A stretch of 21,107 bases of DNA from Leptofilum sp050292445 (GCA_050292445.1 JBNKLQ010000088.1:1-21107), one strand, 5' to 3'. Positions 12,800 through 20,813 are shown, counted from the first letter of the stretch. Made by a program: numbers and translations. Notes: generated from the letters alone by a model not told the origin.

Positions 12800-14743
12800 A
12801 TGCAAACCACCCATAAAAATCACCGAAGCCCGTCCACATTTGGATGGGCTTTATTACTACTGGCAGTGGGAACGGCCGTTTTCCTGCGCTTCTACAATTT
12901 GGCAAACTGGCCTCCGGGATTGTACCGGGATGAAGCATTTAATGGGCTGGATGCGCTGCGGGTGCTGGATGGGAAGCCAGCTCTTTTTTTTACCGCCAAC
13001 AATGGGCGTGAACCGCTCTACATTATGCTCACGGCACTGAGTGTGGCCCTGTTCGGCCGTACGGTGCTGGCGGTGCGCCTGGCCGCCGCCGTGGTGGGCA
13101 GCCTGACAACGCTGCTGGTTTACAAATTGGGCCAGAGCTGGTTTGGCTGGCGTGTGGGGCTGCTGGCGGCGTGGCTGTGGGCCATCACGCTGTGGCCGGT
13201 GCATCTTAGCCGCCTGGGGCTGCGCACCATTTTGCTGCCTGCTGCGTTGGCGCTAGCCTTTTGGCTGGGCACAGAAGCGTACCGTCGCAACCAGCCGCGC
13301 TGGTGGCTGGCCGCTGGCGTGGCCTACGGTCTGGGCTTCTACACCTACCTGGCGATCCGTTTTACGCCGCTGCTGCTGCTGGCATTGGGTGCGTTTTTAT
13401 TCTGGCGCGGGCAGCGGGCAAGATTGCGAGGTGGGGTGGTCTGGTTTTTGTTGGGAACGGCCGTTGCCCTTCTCCCCCTCGCTCTCTTCTATCTGCAAAA
13501 TCCCGATCTACTGCTGGGGCGCACGGATCAGGTTTCCATTTTGAATCCCGCCATCAACCACGGCGATTTTTGGGGCACATTGTGGCAGCACGCTTGGCAG
13601 TCGCTGGGCTTGTTTTTCTGGCGTGGCGACACAATTTTGCGGCACAATCCGGCGGGACGGCCGTTGTTCGATTGGCTCATGGCGGGTCCGTTTGTGCTGG
13701 GGTTAATTTGGTGTTTGCGTCACTGGCGCAAGCCTGCGGCAGCGGCCGTACTGCTCTGGACTGCCATCATGCTGGGCGTCACGATTTTGGCTGAAGATGC
13801 GCCACATTTTTTGCGCGCGGTTGGTGTTTTACCGGCAGCGCTGTTTTTGCCAGCGTTGGGGTTGGCCTGGCTGTGGCGCTGGTCGCGTTTGCCCCAAGTT
13901 GTGCGGGATGGGTTGGTGATCGTACTTGTTGTGGGGAGTTTGCTGTTTACTGTGCGAGATTATGTTAACTATAACCAGCAACCAGATACGACCCTGCTGT
14001 TTGAGGCGGCAGCTACAGAGCTGGCGGGACAGTTGAATGAAGAAGCGGCGGGAACGGCCGTTTACCTGGATCGCTGGTTTTGGGATGAACCAAGCCAAAA
14101 AGGGTGGCCCAGCATTCCCTTTTTAGCTAATTTGGAGAATGTGATCTTTTATCGCCCAGAAAATGGCCTGCCACCTGCCGCACCAGGCCAACCCAAAAGC
14201 CTCTACGTCTGGCCATTTGGGGATCTGGAATTTGTGCCGCAGCTTTTGGCGGATGCAGATATGGTGGTGGTGGAAAACGGCCGTCTCGCCCGAGGTGATT
14301 TGGAACCGGAACCTTATCCACTGTATGTTCGTTATGCTAGTGGTACTGCGTCCAACGCCGGCCCAGCCATTAACTTTAGTAATATGTTTTTGCTGCAAAG
14401 CTGGTCCGTTACCCCGCTGGATGAACAGACGGTGCAGGTTGAACTTATCTGGCAAAAAACTGGCGATGCATTGCCCACCCAGATTGCTTTTTTGCATGTG
14501 TTAGGCGGTGAAGCCTTATTAGCTCAGGCAGATGCGCCACCGGGTGGTGCTTATTGGTTCCCTCACTGGTGGCTGGCTGACCAGGCTGTGCATGAGCAGC
14601 GCATTCTGACGCTGCCCGAACCATTTGATCCGGCGCTTCACACAATTCGTGTAGGCTTGTATGATCCGCCAACAGTAGAACGCTTGCCCGTCATTGGGGA
14701 GAATGGAACCGTTCTAGGTGATGGTTGGCAGTTGGCTCCCTGA
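12800..14743 (+). CDS. ArnT/PMT-like GT-C glycosyltransferase
   Basis: A 647-residue polytopic membrane protein of the GT39/GT83-like GT-C type, which transfers sugars from polyprenyl-phosphate donors outside the membrane. Diagnostic N-terminal wording: LRFYNLANWPPGLYRDEAFN, with the first-loop acidic pair Asp44-Glu45, then NGREPLYIMLTALSVALFG and RLAAAVVGSLTTLLVYKLG. About ten to twelve hydrophobic segments fill the first 400 residues. A C-terminal extracytoplasmic beta domain (about 520-640: FLLQSWSVTPLDEQTVQVEL, then FLHVLGGEALLAQADAPPGG, then IRVGLYDP) resembles domains in the large protein ending at 20811. Start choice: a TTG at 12782 in the same frame would add six residues, but ATG 12800 fits the promoter better. 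Neither has a clear ribosome-binding site. Confidence 0.87.
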   Translation: MQTTHKNHRSPSTFGWALLLLAVGTAVFLRFYNLANWPPGLYRDEAFNGLDALRVLDGKPALFFTANNGREPLYIMLTALSVALFGRTVLAVRLAAAVVGSLTTLLVYKLGQSWFGWRVGLLAAWLWAITLWPVHLSRLGLRTILLPAALALAFWLGTEAYRRNQPRWWLAAGVAYGLGFYTYLAIRFTPLLLLALGAFLFWRGQRARLRGGVVWFLLGTAVALLPLALFYLQNPDLLLGRTDQVSILNPAINHGDFWGTLWQHAWQSLGLFFWRGDTILRHNPAGRPLFDWLMAGPFVLGLIWCLRHWRKPAAAAVLLWTAIMLGVTILAEDAPHFLRAVGVLPAALFLPALGLAWLWRWSRLPQVVRDGLVIVLVVGSLLFTVRDYVNYNQQPDTTLLFEAAATELAGQLNEEAAGTAVYLDRWFWDEPSQKGWPSIPFLANLENVIFYRPENGLPPAAPGQPKSLYVWPFGDLEFVPQLLADADMVVVENGRLARGDLEPEPYPLYVRYASGTASNAGPAINFSNMFLLQSWSVTPLDEQTVQVELIWQKTGDALPTQIAFLHVLGGEALLAQADAPPGGAYWFPHWWLADQAVHEQRILTLPEPFDPALHTIRVGLYDPPTVERLPVIGENGTVLGDGWQLAP

Positions 14744-14746
14744 CAG

Positions 14747-14779
14747 AAAAATGCGATTTCTCTCAGAAATTGTATTTTT
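14747..14779 (+). terminator. AT-rich hairpin after the GT-C gene, overlapping the next promoter
   Basis: AAAAAT-GCG-ATTTCT pairs with AGAAAT-TGT-ATTTTT across a CTC loop, a 15-bp stem with two G-U pairs, ending in a T-run. It starts 3 nt after the stop and contains the putative -35 TTGTAT of the LysM gene. Confidence 0.6.
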
Positions 14780-14800
14780 GTACCCGTAACGTCTTATAAT
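14770..14800 (+). promoter_or_regulatory. Promoter of the LysM surface-protein gene
   Basis: A perfect TATAAT at 14795-14800, with TTGTAT at 14770-14775 as a possible -35 at a longer than ideal spacing of 19 bp. The leader to ATG 14832 is about 25 nt and contains GAGGAAGAG. Confidence 0.5.
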
Positions 14801-14831
14801 CGTGTAGAGAGCGTTGTTGAGGAAGAGGAAA

Positions 14832-15719
14832 ATGGGGGTAAAACAGCGATGGTTGTGGTTGGTTTTACTCAGCTACTTTTTAAGCGGCGGCCTGTTGCTG
14901 TGGCTTAGATCCGTGCCTGGCTTGCAGGCGCAAACGCCGCCAACCGCCACACCGGATGCTGAGGGCGTTATTTATGATGTTGTTCAGCCCAATGATTCGC
15001 TGTGGGGCATTGCCGCCCGCTCTGGCATTTCGCTGACGGAACTGCTCGACCTGAACAATTTATCAGAAGATGCGCTGATTCAGCCGGGTGATCGTCTGAT
15101 TGTTGGCATTGTGGAGCCACCGGTTAGTCCAACGCCGGAGGCTTCACCCACGGTGGCCGCCACGCGTGAGCCACCGACGCCAACCGTTACGCCGCAGCCT
15201 GGCCCGGTTACGGCCGTTTGCCTGGTCGCCTTCTCTGATGAAAACGGTAATGGTGAGCGGGAACTAACCGAGCCGTTGCAGGCGGGCGTGGCTTTCACTG
15301 TGTTTACGACGGAAGCGGTGGTGGCCAATTATGTGACGGATGGCATTTCTGAACCGCACTGCCTGACAGAGTTAGCTCCAGGTGACTACCAGATTACTCG
15401 CTCGGTGGGGCGCGGCGAAACGTTGACCAACAGCGGCAACCGGACGGTAATTTTGGCCGCTGGCGACCAGGTGATGCTGGGCTTTGGTGGTTTGATAGGG
15501 TCTACGCCGGTGCCTACGGCCGTTCCACCCACACAGCCTGTCAACCTCATTGGTAGCGATAGTGAGGTACCCACCACAATTGTCTCTGACGCCGGGGGTG
15601 AGGTGACGCCAACTGCGACGGGAAATGAGGCTGGACGGCCGTTTCTTATTGGCGCAGGGATTCTAATCGGCATATTATTGATTGGTACGGCCGTTTTGAT
15701 CAGCCGTCATCGAACTTAA
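14832..15719 (+). CDS. LysM-domain surface protein with SdrD-like domain and C-terminal anchor
   Basis: A 295-residue exported protein. Signal or anchor helix at about 7-26. A LysM domain spans about 47-91 (VIYDVVQPNDSLWGIAARSG, then ISLTELLDLNNLSEDALIQPG), predicting binding to peptidoglycan or related N-acetylglucosamine glycans. A Pro/Thr-rich linker follows. Residues about 128-222 (VCLVAFSDENGNGERELTEP, then GDYQITRSVGRGETLTNSG) look like a SdrD B-type beta domain with a possible calcium-binding DENGNG loop. A C-terminal helix (LIGAGILIGILLIGTAVLI) and a short basic tail SRHRT anchor it. I prefer ATG 14832 over TTG 14814 because GAGGAAGAG sits 4 nt before it. Same layout as the next gene. 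Confidence 0.82.
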   Translation: MGVKQRWLWLVLLSYFLSGGLLLWLRSVPGLQAQTPPTATPDAEGVIYDVVQPNDSLWGIAARSGISLTELLDLNNLSEDALIQPGDRLIVGIVEPPVSPTPEASPTVAATREPPTPTVTPQPGPVTAVCLVAFSDENGNGERELTEPLQAGVAFTVFTTEAVVANYVTDGISEPHCLTELAPGDYQITRSVGRGETLTNSGNRTVILAAGDQVMLGFGGLIGSTPVPTAVPPTQPVNLIGSDSEVPTTIVSDAGGEVTPTATGNEAGRPFLIGAGILIGILLIGTAVLISRHRT

Positions 15720-15737
15720 TTCTTAAACAACACAGTG

Positions 15738-15763
15738 CACCATTTTATCTTGATGAGATGGTG
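15738..15763 (+). promoter_or_regulatory. Hairpin CACCAT/ATGGTG before the second surface-protein gene
   Basis: CACCAT (15738-15743) pairs with ATGGTG (15758-15763), with an alternative inner pair ATCT/AGAT. It ends 3 bp before the extended ribosome-binding site. Possible translational control or weak terminator of the LysM gene. Confidence 0.3.
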
Positions 15764-15784
15764 GCTGAGGAAGAGGTGTGTTGA

Positions 15785-17095
15785 ATGAAAAAAAATAGCT
15801 TCAAACTCGTGTTTCTTGTTTTGTTGTTGCTGGGTATGGGGGGGCAGGCACAGCGCACTGTCGCCCAAACCAATCTGCTGCAAAATCCTGGCTTTGAGCT
15901 GCCCTACAACAGCGATGGCTCCGCCAATGGCTGGGGGCGCTGGTTCCGCGTCAGCAGTGCCGATAAGTTTGATGATTGCACCAATGGTTACCACAAAGAG
16001 CCACACTGGAGTGCAGAAACCAACAGCTCCCCCTTGATCAATTCCGGTTCCGCTTCTCAGCATGTGGGCAATTCTTGGGACACCTGGGCGGCGGGCGTGC
16101 TACAAACGGTGAACGTCACGCCGGGCAGCACGTATCGCTTTACTGTCTGGGCCAGAGGTCGGGGTTCTAACGATGATTATCCGGCACCGTCAGAAGGTGG
16201 CTTGCGCATGGATGTGCAGGTGGGTATCGATCCCAACGGTAGTGGCGTTTGGAGTGATGGTGATGTGAAGTGGAGCGGTTTTATTCAACCACATGATCAA
16301 TGGCAGCAAGCCACGGTTGAGGTGACGGCTACAGGTGACAAAGTGTCTGTATTTGCGGCTGGCGATTATGGTTTGGAAGGTGCGAACCAATGCCGTGCCC
16401 ATTTGGACGTTTGGTTTGATTCTGCTGAACTGATTGAAGTTGGCCCGCCACCGACAAACACGCCGGTGCCGCAGCCAACCTCGCCGCCTCCGCCACCGGC
16501 CACCAGTACACCAATCCCCACAGAAACACTTGTGCCTACGGAAACGGCCGTTCCCACCGAAGTTCCCACCAATACACCAGAACCGCCAGCCGGAGCCACC
16601 ATTTGCGTCAACGCCTTTGCCGATGACAATGCCAATGGCCAGTTTGATACCAATGAAGGTTATATGGGCAGTGTGGCTTTCCGCGTGGCCAGCGGGTCGC
16701 AGGTTATTGGCCAGGCTGTGTCCAGTGGCACGAGTGAGCCAGTTTGCTTTGAAGGTCTGGACGCAGGTGTTTATCAGATCGAACAGGTTGTGCCAGGTCC
16801 ATTAGAAATGACCACAGCGGCCAACACCACGGTGACCGTTGAGGAAGGCCAATCCGCAGGCGTACAGTTTGGCAGCCGCCTGAAAGTCGAGAGCGATACT
16901 GCTGAAGCGGACAGTGTGGCCGATACTGGTTCTGCTACCGTGGCACCAACTGTGGCCAGCGATGAAGCTGCTCAAACAGTTGAAATCCCAGATGAGGGGT
17001 CTAATCTGGCCTCTTACAGCGGTTTGATTGTGCTTGTCCTGGCGGTTATTCTGCTTGGTGGCATTCTGTTTGTTGTGCTGCGCCGAACCGCATAA
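15785..17095 (+). CDS. Secreted carbohydrate-binding-like protein with SdrD-like domain and anchor
   Basis: A 436-residue exported protein. Signal peptide at about 1-28 ending RTVAQ. Residues about 29-218 begin NLLQNPGFELPY and contain LQTVNVTPGSTYRFTVWARG and HLDVWFDSAELIE, the wording of jelly-roll carbohydrate-binding modules (CBM4/9/22-like). A Pro/Thr linker (about 221-269) has repeated PTET/PTNTP units. Residues about 271-365 form a SdrD B-like domain (VNAFADDNANGQFDTNEGY, then GLDAGVYQIEQVVPG). After a Ser/Thr/Ala stretch, a helix at about 410-431 and RRTA end the protein; there is no LPXTG. It follows the LysM gene by 65 bp and shares its architecture. Likely role: surface attachment to glycans (inference). 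Ribosome-binding site GAGGAAGAGGTG. Confidence 0.8.
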   Translation: MKKNSFKLVFLVLLLLGMGGQAQRTVAQTNLLQNPGFELPYNSDGSANGWGRWFRVSSADKFDDCTNGYHKEPHWSAETNSSPLINSGSASQHVGNSWDTWAAGVLQTVNVTPGSTYRFTVWARGRGSNDDYPAPSEGGLRMDVQVGIDPNGSGVWSDGDVKWSGFIQPHDQWQQATVEVTATGDKVSVFAAGDYGLEGANQCRAHLDVWFDSAELIEVGPPPTNTPVPQPTSPPPPPATSTPIPTETLVPTETAVPTEVPTNTPEPPAGATICVNAFADDNANGQFDTNEGYMGSVAFRVASGSQVIGQAVSSGTSEPVCFEGLDAGVYQIEQVVPGPLEMTTAANTTVTVEEGQSAGVQFGSRLKVESDTAEADSVADTGSATVAPTVASDEAAQTVEIPDEGSNLASYSGLIVLVLAVILLGGILFVVLRRTA

Positions 17096-17098
17096 TTG

Positions 17099-17167
17099 CC
17101 TAAAATCAGGAGTGGCAGTCCTTGGCTTGCTTCGCTGCAAACCTGTTATTTTAGGATTGCCACTCCT
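17099..17167. terminator. Long inverted repeat with interlocking arms after the surface protein gene
   Basis: AGGAGTGGCAGTCCT (17108-17122) pairs with AGGATTGCCACTCCT (17153-17167): 15 bp with one G-U pair and a 30-nt loop. CCTAAAA (17099-17105) pairs with TTTTAGG (17149-17155) and interlocks with it. It can serve as a terminator of the surface operon, though no U-run follows, and is also a repeat-like element. Confidence 0.6.
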
Positions 17168-17201
17168 TTGTTACCTTAATCCTGTTTCATGAGGCTGCAA
17201 G

Positions 17202-17687
17202 ATGAACGGCCCCCTTTTTGGTAAAGAATTTCAATCGCAATTTGATCAGATTGATAAACGTATCACGTTTTGGATGGCCCGGTATGGGCTGGCCATCATG
17301 CGGATTGGTTTGGGAATTGTCTTTTTCTGGTTTGGGGCGCTCAAATTGTTTCCTGGCTTAAGTCCAGCAGAAGAATTGGTGCGCAACACAACCTATTTTG
17401 TGAACCCAGATTGGTTTATTCCCGTGCTGGCTTTGTGGGAAATGGCCATTGGCCTGGGATTGATGTTGGGTAGATTTCTGCGCCTGACGCTGCTGCTGCT
17501 TTTCTTGCAGATGCCAGGTACGGCGCTGCCGCTAGTGGTGCTACCAGAAGCGGTGTGGACGCAATTTCCCTATGGCCTGACGTTGGAAGGTCAATACATC
17601 ATCAAAAATTTAGTGCTGATTGGCGCAGGCCTGGTTTTGGGCGGTACCGTTCGTGGTGGCAGGCTGGAGCCGGAACCATCTAAGTAA
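17202..17687 (+). CDS. DoxX-like membrane protein
   Basis: A 161-residue protein with about four membrane helices. The wording matches the DoxX/YkgB-like family: RIGLGIVFFWFGALKLFPGL, SPAEELVRNT, IPVLALWEMAIGLGLMLGRF, MPGTALPLVVLPEAVW, and LTLEGQYIIKNLVLIGAGLV. Family members are small integral membrane proteins linked in some bacteria to thiol redox or oxidative-stress complexes; the function here is unknown. A GAGG sits 8 nt before ATG 17202. The stop lies 6 bp before the GTG that opens the next, frameshifted reading frame, so the two are probably cotranscribed. Confidence 0.85.
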   Translation: MNGPLFGKEFQSQFDQIDKRITFWMARYGLAIMRIGLGIVFFWFGALKLFPGLSPAEELVRNTTYFVNPDWFIPVLALWEMAIGLGLMLGRFLRLTLLLLFLQMPGTALPLVVLPEAVWTQFPYGLTLEGQYIIKNLVLIGAGLVLGGTVRGGRLEPEPSK

Positions 17688-17693
17688 TGTTTT

Positions 17694-17840
17694 GTGAATG
17701 ATAAGGTGCACTCGCGCTGGTTTGCCAGCAATTGGGCTGGCTTGCTGGCGATTTTGCTCATCGCCTTGGTGGCCGCCTGGCCGGAGCTTTCCCAGCCGGG
17801 CTTGCTAAATACGCGCGGTGGGGGTGACAGTATTTTTATT
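17694..17840 (+). pseudogene. N-terminal piece of the PTPS-related protein, out of frame with the rest
   Basis: A GTG at 17694 opens MNDKVHSRWFASNWAGLLAI, then a hydrophobic helix ending AAWPELSQPGLLNTRGGGDS. Such a first helix and a GGGDS loop are expected at the N-terminus of the large membrane protein, whose long frame (from 17818) lacks them. The join lies at the five-T run 17833-17837: reading ATT TTT here and resuming at TTA (17836) gives GDSIFLLQRLHQLETAV without a gap. So two T are missing, one base is extra, or ribosomes slip by -2. In its own frame the piece runs on to 17996 with unrelated sequence. Confidence 0.75.
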
Positions 17841-20811
17841 ACAGCGATTACATCAGTTGGAAACGGCCGTTCTCAATGGCCATTTTCCCGTGCGCTGGAT
17901 GCCAGATGCCAATTACGGCTATGGTTATCCGTTCTACAACTTTTACGCCCCCCTCTCAATTTACAGTGCGTTTCTGTTTCGGCTGCTGGGCTTTAGCTTT
18001 GTGCGGGCTATTCACCTTTCCCATTTGTTGGGATATTTGGTGGCGGGCTGGGGTAGTTTTGCCCTGGCACAACGCTGGTTTAACAGCCGCTGGGCCGGTT
18101 TGCTGGCGGCTGCCGCCTATACTGCGGCTCCGTTCCATCTGGTCAACGTCTACGTGCGCGGCGATTCACTAGCCGAGTTTTGGGCGATGGCCTTCTATCC
18201 GCTGGTAATTTTGGCCGCAGATGGGCTGTTTGGCGGCGGGCGGCGGCAGATAGCGTTGTTTGCCTTGGCCTATGCTGCCCTCATTCTCAGCCACAATATT
18301 TCTGCCCTCATTTTTTCGCCCTTTTTGTTGCTTTACTTGCTGCTTCGTTTTTTACCGCAGAGAACGCGGAGAGCGCAGAGTGGAAACAGTTTCCAATCCT
18401 TCGGCAGGCTCAGGACAGGTTCTCCAATCTCCAATCTCCTATTTGGCCTGATTCTGGCATTGGCTCTCGCTGCCTGGTTCTTTGTTCCGGCACTGGCAGA
18501 GCAGTCGCTGGCGCAGCTGGATACGGTGACCAGTGGGTATTTTCATTACAGCAATCATTTTTTAGGCACGGCCGAATTTCCGCTCAGCCAATCGTCCTTT
18601 TTTGTCGATTACAGCGTGGTGGATCGGGAAGCATTTCGCATGGGATTGGTGCAAACGGCCGTTACCGTTGCCGGATTGCTAGGCGTGTTGTGGCTCTGGT
18701 TCAAGCAGCGTAGGCAAGTCGTGATTCCAGCCATCTTCATTGTGCTAACGGTGGCGGTGAGCAGCTTCATGCTGACGCCGTTGTCTGGCTTGCTGTGGGA
18801 ACATTTGCCGCTGCTTTCTTTTACCCAATTTCCCTGGCGCTTTTTGTCGGTGCAGGCGTTTGGCGGCGCGCTGGCAGTGGGAGCGTTGGCGGCGGTGCTG
18901 CCCAAGCCAAGTTGGTGGACACCACCGCTTATCTTTTTGCTGCTTTTTAGCAGCCTGGGCCAGCTTAAAACCGATCATCTGCCGCTAACCGATGCGGACG
19001 TAACGGCCGAATCGTTAGCGCAGTACGAATGGTTCACGGGCAACATCGGTACCACAATTAGCTTTGAATATTTGCCGCCAACGGTGCAGCCACGGCCGTA
19101 TACCAGTGCCTGGCTCAACAGCGGCGAGCGCTGGACGGTGACGCCGCTATCAGGTGAGTTGGTGGCGGCAACATTGGATGAGCAGCGCACGGCGAAGCAA
19201 CAGTGGACGGTGGAAACGGCCGCACCCAGCACGCTCATCTTCCCTACAATGCACTGGCCGGGTTGGCAGGCGGAAGTTGATAATGAGGTGGTGGCGATAC
19301 GGCCGTCTACAGGCAACGGACTCATCGAACTAGACGTACAAGCGGGCAAACACGAAATTGTGTTGCAATTGATGCGCACGCCTGTTCGGCTGTGGGCGGA
19401 GCTGGTGTCGTTGCTGGCAATTTTCGTCACAATCTGGCTGTTACAGCTAAGTAGACCCCGGTGGAACCGCAAAACTGAACTGTCCCTGGCCGGATTCTTT
19501 CTGTTGGCGCTTATCCCCCACCTCTGGCCGGAGCAAGCGCTGCCACGGAATTTGCGCACCTGGGATTTTGTGCAGATGGGCTATCTGCATCCAGAGCCAG
19601 ACGGCGTGGTTTTTAGCAATGGCGTGATGCTGCAAAACGCTGCCATTCCTGAAGAAGTTGAGGCGGGCGATACACTTCGCATAGAGCTTGGTTGGGATGT
19701 GCCACCAGCGGCAGATGTTACTTTGAGTCTCTTTTCCCCGGCGATTAACTGGCCCACCGAGCCAGCATCACAGCCTCCCCCCATTGCCTGGCAAACAGTA
19801 TCGGGTGGCACCGCCACAACGGTTTTTGAGTTAAATTTGCCGGAAAATGTGCCATCCGGTTTGTTTGTGCCGCGTTTGTCGTTGGCAGACGGCCGTCCCC
19901 TCACCCCATCGGGCCGCAGCCGCAATGCCCTCTTTTTGCAGCCAGTTCGTGTGTTGCCCAACGCCAATACATTGCCCGAGGCGGATCAACTCACCGTGAG
20001 AGGCATTGATGTGCAGCAAACCAGCGACGGGCAACTCGCGGTGCAACTGGCCTGGTTTACGCCGCAGCCGCTCAGCCAAAATTATAATGTCGCTCTTCGC
20101 CTGACAGACGCGCAGGGTCGATTTGTACGCGTGGAGGATGTGCAGCCGGGTTATGGCTTTTTGCCCAGCAGCGGCTGGCCTGCTGGGCAGTGGGTGTACG
20201 ATTGGCTCACAATCCCTTTGCCCCCACAAGAAGAGCAGCATGAACGGCCGTTTGTCCTGGTCGCCCAACTGTATGATGTGACCAACCCGAACACGGCCGT
20301 TCTAACCCGGCGGCTGGGTGAAGTGGTGGAAACTGAAACGAGGCTGGTCTTCCGGCCAACGGAGCCGGTGTTTGAGCTGCCAGAGGGGATTGTGCGGGAA
20401 ACGGCCGTATTTGGAGATGAAATTCAGCTGCGAGGGTATCAATTTAGCCAGACAGATGACATGCTTGATTTAACACTGGTTTGGCAGGCATTAGAAAACG
20501 GCCAAACCGACTACACGCGCTTTGTCCATTTGATCGAGGCAGAATCAGGCGGCGCGCCGCTGGTGCAAAGCGACAGCCCGCCGCGCTACGGCAGCTACCC
20601 CACCAGCCAGTGGACGGCTAGCGAGGTTGTCATCGATACGATCACGCTGCCGCTGGCGAACGTGCCGCCGGGCCGCTACCAATTGGCGGTTGGCTTTTAC
20701 AACCAGCTTACGTCAGGCCAGTTTGACCAGTTGCCAGTGCAAAATGGGTTGGGGGAGATGGTGCCAGAAGGCCGTTTCATTTTGCCCATCATGGTGACAG
20801 TGGTGCCGTAA
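17818..20811 (+). CDS. Large PTPS-related/YfhO-like polytopic membrane protein, 5' end frameshifted
   Basis: A 997-residue frame. The N-terminal part FPVRWMPDANYGYGYPFYNF and the following YAPLSIYSAFLFRLLG are typical of the '6-pyruvoyl-tetrahydropterin synthase-related' membrane family, which despite its name is a GT-C-like multi-helix protein. About ten helices reach residue 390. A periplasmic YfhO-like domain (about 400-520) has STLIFPTMHWPGWQAEVDNE and ELDVQAGKHEIVLQL. One or two more helices (about 525-570) follow, then several beta-sandwich units to the end (about 600-695, 715-840, 850-997). The GTG at 17818 is only where this frame opens; the true start is likely 17694. Residues about 181-208 are encoded by repeat-derived DNA. 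Probable role in envelope glycoconjugate assembly (inference). Confidence 0.82.
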   Translation: MGVTVFLLQRLHQLETAVLNGHFPVRWMPDANYGYGYPFYNFYAPLSIYSAFLFRLLGFSFVRAIHLSHLLGYLVAGWGSFALAQRWFNSRWAGLLAAAAYTAAPFHLVNVYVRGDSLAEFWAMAFYPLVILAADGLFGGGRRQIALFALAYAALILSHNISALIFSPFLLLYLLLRFLPQRTRRAQSGNSFQSFGRLRTGSPISNLLFGLILALALAAWFFVPALAEQSLAQLDTVTSGYFHYSNHFLGTAEFPLSQSSFFVDYSVVDREAFRMGLVQTAVTVAGLLGVLWLWFKQRRQVVIPAIFIVLTVAVSSFMLTPLSGLLWEHLPLLSFTQFPWRFLSVQAFGGALAVGALAAVLPKPSWWTPPLIFLLLFSSLGQLKTDHLPLTDADVTAESLAQYEWFTGNIGTTISFEYLPPTVQPRPYTSAWLNSGERWTVTPLSGELVAATLDEQRTAKQQWTVETAAPSTLIFPTMHWPGWQAEVDNEVVAIRPSTGNGLIELDVQAGKHEIVLQLMRTPVRLWAELVSLLAIFVTIWLLQLSRPRWNRKTELSLAGFFLLALIPHLWPEQALPRNLRTWDFVQMGYLHPEPDGVVFSNGVMLQNAAIPEEVEAGDTLRIELGWDVPPAADVTLSLFSPAINWPTEPASQPPPIAWQTVSGGTATTVFELNLPENVPSGLFVPRLSLADGRPLTPSGRSRNALFLQPVRVLPNANTLPEADQLTVRGIDVQQTSDGQLAVQLAWFTPQPLSQNYNVALRLTDAQGRFVRVEDVQPGYGFLPSSGWPAGQWVYDWLTIPLPPQEEQHERPFVLVAQLYDVTNPNTAVLTRRLGEVVETETRLVFRPTEPVFELPEGIVRETAVFGDEIQLRGYQFSQTDDMLDLTLVWQALENGQTDYTRFVHLIEAESGGAPLVQSDSPPRYGSYPTSQWTASEVVIDTITLPLANVPPGRYQLAVGFYNQLTSGQFDQLPVQNGLGEMVPEGRFILPIMVTVVP
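18357..18440 (+). repeat. Repeat-derived in-frame insertion in the PTPS-related gene
   Basis: Within the coding sequence lie three low-complexity words in a row: CGCAGAG-type (GCAGAGAACGCGGAGAGCG), then CCTTCGGCAGGCTCAGGACA with GG following, then CCAATCTCCAATCTCC. The encoded loop (RTRRAQSGNS, FGRLRTGSPISN) is polar and interrupts two hydrophobic helices. From memory, FDKLRTG/LRQAQDR-type peptides of this origin recur in Chloroflexota proteins. Confidence 0.65.
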
Positions 20812-20813
20812 AA

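Noticed and set aside
13261..13794. Plus-strand ORF of 177 codons inside the GT-C gene
   Set aside because: Out-of-frame shadow of the membrane-helix coding region in high-GC sequence.
18180..18713. Plus-strand ORF containing LRQAQDR-like peptide
   Set aside because: Alternative frame of the PTPS-related gene; the peptide reflects the repeat insertion, not a gene.
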